A stretch of 64,000 nucleotides of DNA from Dehalococcoidia bacterium (GTDB lineage Bacteria; Chloroflexota; Dehalococcoidia; DSTF01; JACRBR01). The notes under the pieces were generated by a model. That model had not been told where the DNA came from. It saw nothing but the letters and a program-made list of their open reading frames with translations, and did no database searches. The stretch covers positions 62,001 through 126,000 of the forward strand of contig JAJTXQ010000020.1 in assembly GCA_021462855.1 (NCBI GenBank), given 5' to 3'. The position numbers and the translations under genes were made by a program. Shown here piece after piece: positions 51,882 to 61,036 of the stretch. Position 1 is the first letter of the stretch. Each line of letters opens with the position of its first letter.

Positions 51882-53168
51882 ATGGACCGTGTAGACGCAG
51901 GCGCGGCGGACGAGCTTCGCACGAGATTCCGGCAGGCGCTGCCAGAGCCCGTGCGCGCGGCCATCGGCCGGATCATCGTCGCGGCGGCGGGCGCGCCCGT
52001 CTACGCCGTCGGCGGCGCCGTGCGTGACCTGCTGCTCGGGCGCCCGCTCGTGGATATCGACCTGGCCATCGAAGGCGACGCCATCGCGGCCGTGCGCGAG
52101 GCGCTGCGCGGCGCGCGCGTGACCACGCATGCCCGCTTCGGGACGGCGAGCGTACAGGCGGATGGCACGCGCGTCGACGTCGCCATGACCCGCTCCGAGA
52201 CGTACGCCTGCCCGGGCGCCCTTCCGGACGTGCAGCCGGCGAACATTGAGGCCGACCTGGCGCGGCGCGACTTCACGGTCAACGCGCTCGCCTTGCGGCT
52301 CGACGGCGACGCGCAGGTCCTCGATCCAACCGGCGGCGTCGCCGACATCGAGTCGCGCGTATTGCGCGTGCTCCACGACGGCTCGTTCGCCGACGATGCG
52401 ACGCGCATCTTCCGCGCGTTCCGCTACGCCGCGCGGCTCCGCTTCCAGATCGAGCCGCACACCCGCCGCCTGCTCGACGCTGCAACGGCATACATCGCAA
52501 CGATCGGTGGCGAGCGCATCCGGCGTGAGCTGGAGCTCATGCTCCTCGAACCAGAGTCCGCGTCGCTCGAGGCCGCCGCTGCCGCTGGCGCCCTCGTGGC
52601 GGCACATCCAGCGCTGACCTGGGACGCCGCGTGCACGGATGCGCTGGGCGGCCCCGCCGCGCGCCACGCGCCACGCGCGCCACTCGGATTCGCGCTGCTC
52701 GCGCGGCGCGCCACGCAGGCGCAGGCCGTCGACATCGCCACGCGGCTCCGCCTCAAGCGCGCCGAGGCCGCCGCCGTCGCCGATGTCGTGGCGGTCGCCG
52801 GCGTTGCCGGCACGCTGCGCCGGCCCGATGCGAAGCCGTCGGGCGTCGTGGTGCTGCTCGACCGCTTTGCGCCCGCGGCCGTCGCCGCCTTCGCCGCCAC
52901 GACGGACGACGCGATTGCCGGGCAACTGGCCCTTCGTTACCTTGAGTTGTGGCGGCACGAGAAGACTCGCCTCTCGGGCCGCGACCTCCAGGCGATGGGC
53001 GTACCCGCCGGCCCGAGCGTGCAACGCGGCCTGCAGCTGATCCGCGCCGCCCGGCTCGATGGCTGGGCGTCTGGCATCGACGACGAGCGCGCGCTGGCGA
53101 TGCGTTTCGCCAAGAGCATCCGGGATTCCGAGGCACACGGATCGGAACAACCTTATGTCGATGAATGA
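51882..53168 (+). CDS. CCA tRNA nucleotidyltransferase-family protein
   Basis: The 428-residue protein has a polymerase-beta-type head: VYAVGGAVRDLLLGRPLVDIDLAIEGD with the GGxVRD motif and catalytic DxD, then ARRDFTVNALALRL and FADDATRIFRAFRYAARL, the RNA/ATP-binding motifs of class II tRNA nucleotidyltransferases and poly(A) polymerases. It adds CCA (or A alone) to tRNA 3' ends. The C-terminal 180 residues are poorly conserved. No HD domain is seen. It may be a leaderless message. The following small gene overlaps its end by 14 bases. Confidence 0.87.
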   Translation: MDRVDAGAADELRTRFRQALPEPVRAAIGRIIVAAAGAPVYAVGGAVRDLLLGRPLVDIDLAIEGDAIAAVREALRGARVTTHARFGTASVQADGTRVDVAMTRSETYACPGALPDVQPANIEADLARRDFTVNALALRLDGDAQVLDPTGGVADIESRVLRVLHDGSFADDATRIFRAFRYAARLRFQIEPHTRRLLDAATAYIATIGGERIRRELELMLLEPESASLEAAAAAGALVAAHPALTWDAACTDALGGPAARHAPRAPLGFALLARRATQAQAVDIATRLRLKRAEAAAVADVVAVAGVAGTLRRPDAKPSGVVVLLDRFAPAAVAAFAATTDDAIAGQLALRYLELWRHEKTRLSGRDLQAMGVPAGPSVQRGLQLIRAARLDGWASGIDDERALAMRFAKSIRDSEAHGSEQPYVDE

Positions 53169-53448
53169 CGCCGATCTCGCCTGCGCCATCTGCGGCGAGC
53201 CCGCGACCGCCGCGCAATCCGCCGAGTGCAACTGGTGCGACCGCCGCTACCACCTCAACCAGCGCAACGACATCGAGGCCAGGGACTGCGGGCAGGTCTG
53301 GATCGACGAGGAATATTTGGCGCTTCAGTTTGCCTGTAACGACTGCGTCGCCCGCGGTGGGAGCCCTCCAACAGGCGATGCGCATCATGACGCGCCTCGC
53401 CTGCAGGCGCTCCCGGCGCGTCGCCGCCGCTACCGGAGGATCCAATGA
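53155..53448 (+). CDS. Small zinc-finger protein, first of two tandem paralogues
   Basis: The 97-residue product has CAIC (10-13), CNWC with YHLNQ (25-35), DCG (about 45), and CNDC (about 62-65): four cysteine pairs or singles in the order of a double zinc-binding treble-clef or RING/PHD-like domain. The tail is Arg-rich and probably disordered. ATG 53155 lies in the cca stop region. Its stop overlaps the next ATG (ATGA), so the two are coupled. Family not recognised. Confidence 0.65.
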   Translation: MSMNDADLACAICGEPATAAQSAECNWCDRRYHLNQRNDIEARDCGQVWIDEEYLALQFACNDCVARGGSPPTGDAHHDAPRLQALPARRRRYRRIQ

Positions 53449-53615
53449 ACGACCGGCACGCGACCTGCGATGTGTGCGATGACCCGGCGTCGCCGCGTGA
53501 GTGGCTGCGCTGCATGCTCTGTGGCCGGTGCTACCGCTTCGGCACGGCGTGGGCGCGTACGCCGCGCGATTGCGGCGCCGTCCTCCCGAACCCGCAGTCC
53601 GAGAATGGATGCTGA
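53445..53615 (+). CDS. Second small zinc-finger paralogue, ending at an in-frame TGA
   Basis: The 56-residue frame repeats the pattern of the gene before it: CDVCDDPA, CMLCGRCYRF, then DCGAV. It stops at TGA 53613-53615, but the same frame then continues as GVVYLCAACATGA to a stop at 53657. That CAAC corresponds to the CNDC of the first paralogue. So the TGA removes the last cysteine pair, or is read through or recoded. GGAGG lies 5-6 bases before ATG 53445. It was too short for routine calling. Confidence 0.6.
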   Translation: MNDRHATCDVCDDPASPREWLRCMLCGRCYRFGTAWARTPRDCGAVLPNPQSENGC

Positions 53616-53686
53616 GGCGTGGTCTACCTGTGCGCCGCGTGCGCGCCACCGGTGCATGAGCCATCACGCGACAGGGCGCCGCGCTG

Positions 53687-54052
53687 ATGGCGACGAAGCA
53701 CGCGCGACGGCGTAACCGCGCGCCGCGCCACCGGCCATCGGCGGCGGCAGTTGCCGCGAGCGGCGCCGTTCCCGGCGGCGGCTGGCGATGGCGCACGTTC
53801 CCGGTGTTCTTCGCGCTGTGCCTGGGGCTGCTCATCGCCAGCATCATCAACGGGCGGCCGTCGAACACGGCCGCGGCGGCGACGCAGATCGCCGCGCTGC
53901 TCGGCGTGGTGTACGGCATCATCCACATGATCGTCCGGAACATCGTCCGCTCCGGTCATGCGCGCTTTCCGGCGCTCGCGGCTCGCGGCCGGCGCCGGGC
54001 GCGAGTTGAGGACGACCTGGTCTATCCCGACGACGAGCCGGACGCGCGCTGA
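53687..54052 (+). CDS. Small two-helix membrane protein
   Basis: The 121-residue protein has a basic N-terminus (KHARRRNRAPRHR), two hydrophobic segments (about 37-55 and 63-84) and an acidic end (VEDDLVYPDDEPDAR). No family recognised. It is followed 20 bases later by the VTT-domain gene. Confidence 0.6.
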   Translation: MATKHARRRNRAPRHRPSAAAVAASGAVPGGGWRWRTFPVFFALCLGLLIASIINGRPSNTAAAATQIAALLGVVYGIIHMIVRNIVRSGHARFPALAARGRRRARVEDDLVYPDDEPDAR

Positions 54053-54072
54053 GCGCGTGTACACTGCCGCGC

Positions 54073-54786
54073 ATGGCGCACGAACCGCGGCCCCGCCCCC
54101 CGGGTAACGACGACCTGCTCGGACGCGCCGCCGAGACCGTCGCGATCCGCGCCGACTCAGCGCTCGACCGGTTCGTCATCCGCGCGTCGGGCTGGCTCGC
54201 CGAGCACACGCTCATCCGGTCGTTCGCCGTCTCGCTGCTGCTCGTCGGCGCGCTCGTCCCCGGCATCGTCCTGCTGTTCAATCCCGACCTGACCGACGGG
54301 CTCGAGGGATTCGGCTATTTCGGCGTGTTCCTCACGAACCTCGCGAGCACCGCGACGCTGTTCATCCCGGTGCCCGGGCTCACCGGCGCCGCGCAACTGC
54401 TGATCATCCGCGAGGGCGACCGGGCGTCGCTGCCGTGGCTCGTGGGCGTCGCCGGCGGCGCAGGAATGGCCGTCGGCGAGGTGACGGCGTACTACGCCGG
54501 GTTCCTCGGCGCCGAGCTGGCGCGCGGCCGCGAGTTGCCCGGCCCGCGCCGCCTCCGCGAACTCGCCTCGCGCGTGGTTGGCTGGGTCGACTGGCTGATG
54601 GACCATTGGGGCATGGCGACGTTGTTCGTCCTCGCCGCCATCCCGAACCCGGTGTTCGAGGTCGCGGGCATTACCGCTGGTTCCGTGCGCATGCCGATGA
54701 AGCGGTTCCTTCCCTCGGTCACGGCGGGCAAGGTCGTGCGCGGCATCCTGCTCGCCTACCTGGGGCACCGGCTCCCGTTCGTGTGA
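54073..54786 (+). CDS. VTT/DedA-type membrane protein
   Basis: The 237-residue protein has several membrane helices and the SNARE-associated/VTT pattern: GYFGVFLTNLASTATLFIPVPG near residue 78, a re-entrant-loop Gly/Glu segment GGAGMAVGEVTAYYAGFLGA, and AAIPNPVFEVAGITAGSVRMPMKRFL. DedA proteins support membrane lipid recycling and proton-dependent functions. TACACT ends 7 bases before ATG 54073 and no SD is seen, so it may be leaderless. Converges with the GNAT gene. Confidence 0.83.
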   Translation: MAHEPRPRPPGNDDLLGRAAETVAIRADSALDRFVIRASGWLAEHTLIRSFAVSLLLVGALVPGIVLLFNPDLTDGLEGFGYFGVFLTNLASTATLFIPVPGLTGAAQLLIIREGDRASLPWLVGVAGGAGMAVGEVTAYYAGFLGAELARGRELPGPRRLRELASRVVGWVDWLMDHWGMATLFVLAAIPNPVFEVAGITAGSVRMPMKRFLPSVTAGKVVRGILLAYLGHRLPFV

Positions 54787-55210
54787 CCTGCATCGCGCGC
54801 TCGAACCAGGCGATGCCCGGCGTGTCGCACGGCCACGAGCCACGCCGAGCCGGGCGATAGCCAAGCCGTATCCAGAAGTACACCGAGATGCCATGCGCCT
54901 CGGGCGCCGGCGCCAGGATGCGCCGCACGCCGCGCGCGCGCAGTTCTTCCTCGACCAGCGCTGCCGACCGCATCCCGCTGCCTCGCCGCGCCTGTCCAGG
55001 CGCCGTCGCGACGGCGAGCAGCACTGCCCGCCGCCTCCGCGCATCGACGCGCAACGCAACGACGCCGGCACGCTCGCCATCGCGCTCGATGATCCGGCGT
55101 TCACTGTCCGTAAGGTCGTTGGTGAATCCGGCATCGCCGAGCGCCGACGGCAGCCAGGATTCGAGCCAGGCGACATCGTCTCCCGTCGCCCGGCGCAGTG
55201 CGATGTTCAC
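54719..55210 (-). CDS. GNAT-family N-acetyltransferase
   Basis: The protein of about 163 residues has a GNAT core: AVLLAVATAPGQARRGSGMRSAALVEEELRARGVRRIL (acetyl-CoA loop QARRGSGM) and YFWIRLGYRPARRGSW. The GTG start 55210 overlaps the stop of the upstream helicase gene by 4 bases, which favours it over an earlier start at 55240. Its 3' end overlaps the converging VTT gene by 68 bases. Substrate unknown. Confidence 0.8.
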   Translation of the reverse strand: MNIALRRATGDDVAWLESWLPSALGDAGFTNDLTDSERRIIERDGERAGVVALRVDARRRRAVLLAVATAPGQARRGSGMRSAALVEEELRARGVRRILAPAPEAHGISVYFWIRLGYRPARRGSWPCDTPGIAWFERAMQVTRTGAGAPGRRAGCRARPCPP

Positions 55211-58032
55211 GTCGCCACGCGGGACCCGCGCGCCAGCCACGCCGACACGTCGCCGGCGAGGTCGCGCATCCGCAAATCGCGCATCGTGCAGTCGGGCAGC
55301 GAGCGGAGAAACGCCTCGCCGTAGCGCCGGCTGCGCAGCCGCCGGTCGAGCACGATCATCACGCCGCGGTCGCTCTTGCGCCGGATCAGCCGCCCGAATC
55401 CCTGCTTGAACCGCAGCACCGCCTGCGGCAGCGCGTACTGTTCGAACGGCATCTCGAACAACTCGGAGCGGGCGCGGAACACGGGCTCCGTGGGCACCGG
55501 GAACGGCAGCCGCACGATCACGAGCAGCGACAGCGCGTCACCCGTGACGTCGACGCCCTCCCAGAAGCTCGCCGCGCCAAGCACGACGACGCGCGGACTG
55601 TCGCGCAGCGTCGCGAGCAGTTGCTTGGGCGAGCCGTCGATCCCCTGGCCGAGCACCAGGATCTGCTGGTCCTCAAGCGGGCGCTTGATGCCACCGTATG
55701 CCGTCCGCAACGCCGCATGCGACGTGAACAGCACGAGCGCACGGCCCTCGCTCGCGCTCACGGCATCGAGCAGCGCCGACTGTACGGCGGCGGCGTAGCC
55801 CGGCTGGTCCGGCTCCGGCATGTCCGATGGCAGCAGCGTCAGCGTCGACGCGCGATAGTCGAACGGTGAGCCGAGCCGCAGCGTGCGCGCGTCCTCCAGC
55901 CCGACGCGCCCCTTGATGTAGTCGAAGTGCCCCTCGGTGCTGAGCGTGGCGCTCGTGAGCACCGAGCTCGCGCGCGGCCCGAACAGCGACGCCCGCAGCG
56001 TCTCTGCGACGGAGAGCGGCGCGCTGGCGACCGACGGCGACGTGTCGTACCGTCCCATCGTCATCCAGCAGACGCGCTCGCGGTCGTCGTGCCCGATGAC
56101 CCGCGTGATGCCTTCGCGCAGCTTCTCGCCGGCCGCGAGCAGGTCCGCGGTCTCTGTGATCACGGTGTCGCGATCGAGGAGGTCCGATGGCGACGCCTGG
56201 CCGAGCATGTCGTACAGCGCCTCCACGGCACCGCACATCGCCGCAAGTACCTCCTCCACCTCGAACCACGCGGCTTCGATGTCGGACCAGTCGGGTTGCA
56301 CGCGGATCGCTCGATTGATGATCACGCGGTCGTCGTAGTCGCCGCGCTCGCTCGCGTGCTGGTGCCCGAACGCGCGCAGCGAGACGAAGAACGGCGGCAC
56401 GGCGGCGCGCGCGCGCGTAGCCGCCTGCGCCACTACGCGAGCCGCCTGCTGTAACTGCGGCGCCGCGCCGATCGCCTGCTGCGCGGCACGCGTCGCCGCC
56501 AGGACCGTGCCGACGAGCCCGCCCTCGCGGTCGCGGCCGCTGCGGGTGTAGACGCGGTCAATCCAGTCCAGCAGCTCCGACTCGCCGGCACTGAAGCCGA
56601 ACTGGCTCGTCGCCTCATCCTCGAGGTGATGCGCCTCGTCGACGACCAGGTGCTGGTACTCGGGCAGCACGTTGCCGGCGGCGGCGACATCGGACAGCAG
56701 CAGCGCGTGGTTCACGACGAGGATGTGTGCGGCCTCGGCGCGCCGCTTCGCGCGCTGCAGGAAGCACGACCCGTCGCGCACGAACTCGCACTGCAGTTGC
56801 AGGCAGCCGCCATCGCGCGCGCTGAGGCGCGCCCACGCTCCTTCATCCTCGCGGCGCAGGTGCAACTCGCCGCGGTCCCCTGTGTCGGTCGTCGCCAGCC
56901 AGAACAGCAGGTGCACCAGCACGCGCGCCTCATCGGCCGACAGTGCCGACGCGCGGCGCGCCCCCGACCAGCGCAGCAGGCACAGGTAGTTCGCGCGCCC
57001 CTTCAGTTGCGCCACGCGCAGTTCAGTGACTTCGATGCCCGCGGATTCGAGGATCCGCAGCGCGATCGGGATGTCCTGGCCCATCAGCTGTTCCTGCAAA
57101 TTGATCGTGTTCGTCGAGACAACGGTGCGGGCGTTGTTCCGCGCCGCATGTATCGCCGACGGTACGAGGTAGGCCAGAGACTTCCCGACACCCGTGCCGG
57201 CCTCGACGATCAGTTCGCCGCCTTCGGCGATGGCCTCGGCGACCGCATGCGCCATCTGCGATTGCTGCGGGCGCTCCTCGTACGCCGCGAACGCCGCGCG
57301 GGCGCCCTGCGACGTGATGAGCCGCGCGACATCGTCCGGCGGCGCGGGCAACGCTCGCGGCGACGGCGCGAGCGGGTCGGCGATATGCGCAGGCTGCTTC
57401 ACGAATCCGTGCACGAACCCGGGCCGGTCGCCATCGCCCGCGGCGCGCGGACGTTCGGCGACGATCTCCTGGAACAACCTCCGCAACGGCCAGTCACTCG
57501 CCGACGCCAGCCGCTCGGCCTCGGCCAACACGGCGCGCGGCGACTCCGCCAGCCGGGCGCGCAGCGCGAGGAACACCATCATCGCCGCCTCCGCGTCCGC
57601 CATCGCCCGGTGCCTCGTCTCGAAGACGATGCCGAGATGGTCGGCGATCGCGCCGAGCGTCCGTTCCGGGAGCTGCGGCAGCAGGAGCGACGCGAGGTCG
57701 AACGTGTCGAAGGTCGGGCCGAACACCGCGACGCCGTTGCGCTCGAGGAACGCCGTGTCAAACGTCGGATTCTGTCCCACGATCGGGTCGAGCCCGATGA
57801 ACGCCTCGACTTCGGCGCGCAGCGTGCTGAAGTGCGGCGCCGTCAAGAGGTCGCCCGGGTTGATGCCGGTGAGCCGCTCGATCCGGTACTCGAGGTCGCG
57901 GCCTGGGTTCACCAGCGATTGGTAGCGGTCGATTACACCACCCGTGTCAAAACGGATGGCGGCGACTTCGATGATCTCGTCCGACTCATGGTCGAGCCCT
58001 GTGGTCTCGAGATCGAGCGATACGTACGGCAC
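55207..58032 (-). CDS. DinG-type helicase with N-terminal DnaQ-like 3'-5' exonuclease
   Basis: The 941-residue protein joins a DEDD exonuclease (1-170: DLETTGLD, GQNPTFDTAFLERNG, HRAMADAEA) to an XPD/DinG superfamily-2 helicase (about 255-941: Walker A VEAGTGVGKSLAYLVP, VVDEAHHLEDEA, and the late AASFWEGVDVTGD and RKSDRGVMIVLDRR motifs). Four Cys (NYLCLL, GGCLQLQC, DGSC) could hold an FeS cluster. It corresponds to the DinG proteins of Gram-positive type that carry an active nuclease. It acts in DNA repair or R-loop/replication-fork processing. Confidence 0.9.
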   Translation of the reverse strand: MPYVSLDLETTGLDHESDEIIEVAAIRFDTGGVIDRYQSLVNPGRDLEYRIERLTGINPGDLLTAPHFSTLRAEVEAFIGLDPIVGQNPTFDTAFLERNGVAVFGPTFDTFDLASLLLPQLPERTLGAIADHLGIVFETRHRAMADAEAAMMVFLALRARLAESPRAVLAEAERLASASDWPLRRLFQEIVAERPRAAGDGDRPGFVHGFVKQPAHIADPLAPSPRALPAPPDDVARLITSQGARAAFAAYEERPQQSQMAHAVAEAIAEGGELIVEAGTGVGKSLAYLVPSAIHAARNNARTVVSTNTINLQEQLMGQDIPIALRILESAGIEVTELRVAQLKGRANYLCLLRWSGARRASALSADEARVLVHLLFWLATTDTGDRGELHLRREDEGAWARLSARDGGCLQLQCEFVRDGSCFLQRAKRRAEAAHILVVNHALLLSDVAAAGNVLPEYQHLVVDEAHHLEDEATSQFGFSAGESELLDWIDRVYTRSGRDREGGLVGTVLAATRAAQQAIGAAPQLQQAARVVAQAATRARAAVPPFFVSLRAFGHQHASERGDYDDRVIINRAIRVQPDWSDIEAAWFEVEEVLAAMCGAVEALYDMLGQASPSDLLDRDTVITETADLLAAGEKLREGITRVIGHDDRERVCWMTMGRYDTSPSVASAPLSVAETLRASLFGPRASSVLTSATLSTEGHFDYIKGRVGLEDARTLRLGSPFDYRASTLTLLPSDMPEPDQPGYAAAVQSALLDAVSASEGRALVLFTSHAALRTAYGGIKRPLEDQQILVLGQGIDGSPKQLLATLRDSPRVVVLGAASFWEGVDVTGDALSLLVIVRLPFPVPTEPVFRARSELFEMPFEQYALPQAVLRFKQGFGRLIRRKSDRGVMIVLDRRLRSRRYGEAFLRSLPDCTMRDLRMRDLAGDVSAWLARGSRVAT

Positions 58033-58097
58033 GTGGCGGCCAGTCTAGCGTCGCGCAGTCGCGGCGAAAGCGGGGTTCTTATTCTACCACCCGGTGG

Positions 58098-58823
58098 TCA
58101 TGTTGCATGGCCCGGCGCTGCCTCTTCCAGGCTGTCCTCGGTGAAGTACGTGAGGTTGTTCTGCAGCAGCCCGTGGTGCGCGTGGAATCGTCCGGCCTTC
58201 AGCTCCGCCAGGAACTCGGCTGGCGTGCTGACTTCCTGCTCGAGCACCGTACAGTAGAAGCCGATGCCCGAACGCGAGTGGGCGTCGCTGCCGCCCGTGA
58301 CCGGCTTTCCGAGGACCTGCGCCACCTTCAGCGCGAAGATGTTCTCCCGGGGCGTGTTGGCGCCGTTCAGCGCCTCGATGGCGTCGACGAGCTGGAACAC
58401 GGGCATGCGCTCGGCGGCCTGCTCCGGCGTCATCGTGAACGGCTCTTTGCCCTGCTTGCGGAAGTACACCGGGTCGAACCAGTGACGGAACGGATGCGCC
58501 ACGGCCATGAACCCGCCGATGTCGTCGAGCACGCGCCGCAGCTCCTCGGCGCGGCGGATGCCCGGCACATACTGTGTCAGTCCGACGACGATCATGTGAC
58601 CAAGGTCGGTCGACACCTCCATCCCGTTGTTGATGAACAACGGTGCGTGTTCCTCGCGGTAGGCGGCGAGCTTGTACGTGTCCCACAGCCGATCATGCTC
58701 GGTGATGTTCACGCCGGTAAGCCCGCGCGCCTTCGCCTCCGCCGCGAGGTCCTCGGGGCTGAGGCCGCTGTCGGACGCGCCGGCCGTGGTGTGCACATGC
58801 ATGTCCAGGATCGTGCCGGTCAT
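58098..58823 (-). CDS. PHP-domain metal hydrolase
   Basis: The 241-residue protein begins with the PHP motif DMHVHTTAGASDSGLSP (HxH), has NITEHDR and GMEVSTDLGHMIVVG, VAHPFRHW, and GGSDAHSRSGIG near the end; these are the metal ligands of the PHP family. The catalytic target may be a phosphoester such as histidinol phosphate or a nucleotide. ATG 58823 is the natural start. It is not linked to a polymerase. Confidence 0.87.
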   Translation of the reverse strand: MTGTILDMHVHTTAGASDSGLSPEDLAAEAKARGLTGVNITEHDRLWDTYKLAAYREEHAPLFINNGMEVSTDLGHMIVVGLTQYVPGIRRAEELRRVLDDIGGFMAVAHPFRHWFDPVYFRKQGKEPFTMTPEQAAERMPVFQLVDAIEALNGANTPRENIFALKVAQVLGKPVTGGSDAHSRSGIGFYCTVLEQEVSTPAEFLAELKAGRFHAHHGLLQNNLTYFTEDSLEEAAPGHAT

Positions 58824-58857
58824 ACGCGGCGGAGTATAGCAACGGCCACGCGCACGC

Positions 58858-59271
58858 TCAGCCTGCTGTCGCCAGCCACGGCACGCCCCACCCGAACGCG
58901 GCGGCGAACACGATCGCGAAAGCGAACGTGAAGCGCCGGACCGCCGGCACGACCGCCGTTGGCAGCGCCACGACGGCCGTCAGGGCGACCACCAGCAGGG
59001 TGTAGACGACGTTCGGGCTGCCGAGCCCGCCATCCGGCCGGCGCGATTCGATGCCGTGGAGCGCGATCCCGAGGATCATGCCGGCGCCGGTGAACACCAG
59101 CATCGCGCCGAAGTGCAGCACCATCGACAGCGCGACGACGTTCGTGCCCGGCGGCGCGATGCGCTGGGCGAGCCCCGCGCGGTTCGCGCGCAGGACCAGC
59201 ACCGCCGCCGCCGGCGCGACGAGCAGCGACATCGCGAAGCCCACGACGAACCCGGCGAAGGCTTCCGCCAC
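58858..59271 (-). CDS. Four-helix membrane protein
   Basis: The 137-residue protein has four hydrophobic segments and short loops. The family is not recognised. GTG 59271 shares one base with the ispE stop (TAGTG), so it is the last gene of the SRP RNA-linked series rsmA-ispE. Confidence 0.6.
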   Translation of the reverse strand: MAEAFAGFVVGFAMSLLVAPAAAVLVLRANRAGLAQRIAPPGTNVVALSMVLHFGAMLVFTGAGMILGIALHGIESRRPDGGLGSPNVVYTLLVVALTAVVALPTAVVPAVRRFTFAFAIVFAAAFGWGVPWLATAG

Positions 59272-60167
59272 TACGCATCCTCGATGCGAACGGCGGCCGC
59301 ACGCGGCAGCAGCTGTGCGCGTCGCGGCTCAAAACCGAGCTCCCGCACGCGGGCGGCGATCGCTTCCTCCTTCGCCGGATCAGCGATGAGAAGGAAGAAC
59401 GACGGCCCCGCGCCCGCGAGGTGCGGCACGAGGCCCTGTGCGCGCAGTGCATCCATCGCGCGCTCGGTGCCGGGCTGCATGCGCGTCGTGACGCGCTCAA
59501 ACACGTTGTTCAGGTCACCGTCGACGACCGCCCGGCCGGCCTCGACGATCTCGCGCACGCCGATGGTCACGTATCCGTCGGCGAAATCGTCTGGCGTCAG
59601 CGCGCCGAACATCGCCTCGGTCTTGCGACCGCGGTCCTCGGCCTCCGGCAGCGCAAGCAGCAGCGGCGCGGCTCGCGCGTCGGGCAGCGGCTCTACGACT
59701 TCGCCGCGGCCGGCCACCGCCGCCGTCCCGCCGGCGAGGAAGAACGGCACGTCGGAGCCGATCGCCGAAGCGATGGCCCCGAGCTCGTTGTCGCCTACGC
59801 CCGCGCCCCAGAGCGCGTTGCATCCGCGCAGCGCCGCCGCGGCGTCGCTGCTGCCTCCGCCAAGCCCCGCCGCCCCCGGGATGCGCTTCTCCAGCGTGAT
59901 CCGGACACCTCCGGCGACCGACGCATGCTCGCGGAGCGCCACCGCGGCCCGGACGGCGAGGTTCTGATCCGGCGGCAGGTCGCGCAACACGCCGGGATGC
60001 CCCATGAGCGCGAGATCGATGCCCTCCGCCGGTTCGAGCGTGAGCGTGTCACAGATGTCGATCGTCTGCAGGACACTGCGGAGCTCGTGATAGCCGTCCG
60101 GGCGGATGTGCAACGCTTCCAGCGACCAGTTGATCTTCGCCGGCGCCGTGACACGAAGCGGTGTCAT
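59271..60167 (-). CDS. ispE: 4-diphosphocytidyl-2-C-methyl-D-erythritol kinase
   Basis: The 298-residue GHMP kinase has the N-terminal PAKINWSLEALHIRPDGYHELRSVLQ, with active-site Lys and His, the ATP loop PGAAGLGGGSSDAAAAL, and LAGAGPSFFLL near the C-terminus. It phosphorylates CDP-ME in the MEP isoprenoid pathway. The ATG at 60167 overlaps the rsmA stop by 4 bases (ATGA), favouring it over the ATG six codons upstream. Confidence 0.95.
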   Translation of the reverse strand: MTPLRVTAPAKINWSLEALHIRPDGYHELRSVLQTIDICDTLTLEPAEGIDLALMGHPGVLRDLPPDQNLAVRAAVALREHASVAGGVRITLEKRIPGAAGLGGGSSDAAAALRGCNALWGAGVGDNELGAIASAIGSDVPFFLAGGTAAVAGRGEVVEPLPDARAAPLLLALPEAEDRGRKTEAMFGALTPDDFADGYVTIGVREIVEAGRAVVDGDLNNVFERVTTRMQPGTERAMDALRAQGLVPHLAGAGPSFFLLIADPAKEEAIAARVRELGFEPRRAQLLPRAAAVRIEDA

Positions 60168-61036
60168 TGCGGCCGCGCGATCCATGCGCGCGTGATCGCC
60201 GCCCAGTCTTCGAGCGACAGCACCTGCGGCCGCAGCGTGACATCGACGCCCGCCGTGCGCATCACGTCGTCGACGACCTCCTGCTTCACGTGCAGCCCGA
60301 ACGACAGGCTGTTTCGCAGCTGCTTGCGCGGGTTGCCGAACCCGGCGCGGACGATGCGGAAGAACGTCTCGACCGGCGCATCGACGCGGGGCGCCGGCGC
60401 GACGTCGATGCGCACGACGGCCGACTCGACCTTCGGCGGCGGAGAGAACGCGCCGGCAGGCACGCGCATCACCATCGATGTCTCGCCGTAGACCTGCGTC
60501 GCCACGCTCAGCAGCCCCATCTTCCCGGGTTTCGCCACGATCGCCTCGGCGACTTCGAGTTGCAGCATGACGACGAGTCGCACGGGGCGCACGTCGCCCT
60601 CGAGGAACATGCGGAGCACCGGTGCGGCGATATTGTACGGAAGATTCGCCACCACGGCGTACGGCGCCGAGATGCGCCCGAGCGCCAGCAGCTCCGATGG
60701 CGCGCGGTCGAGCACGTCCGCTTCAACGATGTGCACGCGTTCGTGCTCCGCGAATTGCGCGCGCAACAGCGGCACCAGGTCGCGGTCCACCTCGAACGCC
60801 GCGACGCGCGCGCCGCGATCGGCGAGCGCCTGGGTCAGCGCGCCGCGGCCAGGGCCGACTTCCAGCACGCTGTCACCGGCGCGCACCTCCGCCGCGCTGA
60901 CGATGCGGTCGAGGATGTTCCGGTCCGACAGGAAGTGCTGCCCGAAGCGCTTCTTCGCGCGGGGTAACGGCGCGCCACGCCTACGAGAGGATGTAGATGT
61001 CGAGCCAGCGCGACGACCAGTCAACAGCGACTCCAT
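60164..61036 (-). CDS. rsmA: 16S rRNA (adenine1518-N6/adenine1519-N6)-dimethyltransferase
   Basis: The 290-residue protein has KKRFGQHFLSDRNILDRIV, the SAM motif VLEVGPGRGALTQALADRG, DVLDR and the catalytic VANLPYNIAAPVL. It dimethylates two adenosines at the end of 16S rRNA. The start is unclear: ATG 61036 overlaps the G5-protein gene by 56 bases, TTG 61024 has GGAG at 6 bases. It is coupled to ispE. Confidence 0.94.
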   Translation of the reverse strand: MESLLTGRRAGSTSTSSRRRGAPLPRAKKRFGQHFLSDRNILDRIVSAAEVRAGDSVLEVGPGRGALTQALADRGARVAAFEVDRDLVPLLRAQFAEHERVHIVEADVLDRAPSELLALGRISAPYAVVANLPYNIAAPVLRMFLEGDVRPVRLVVMLQLEVAEAIVAKPGKMGLLSVATQVYGETSMVMRVPAGAFSPPPKVESAVVRIDVAPAPRVDAPVETFFRIVRAGFGNPRKQLRNSLSFGLHVKQEVVDDVMRTAGVDVTLRPQVLSLEDWAAITRAWIARPQ

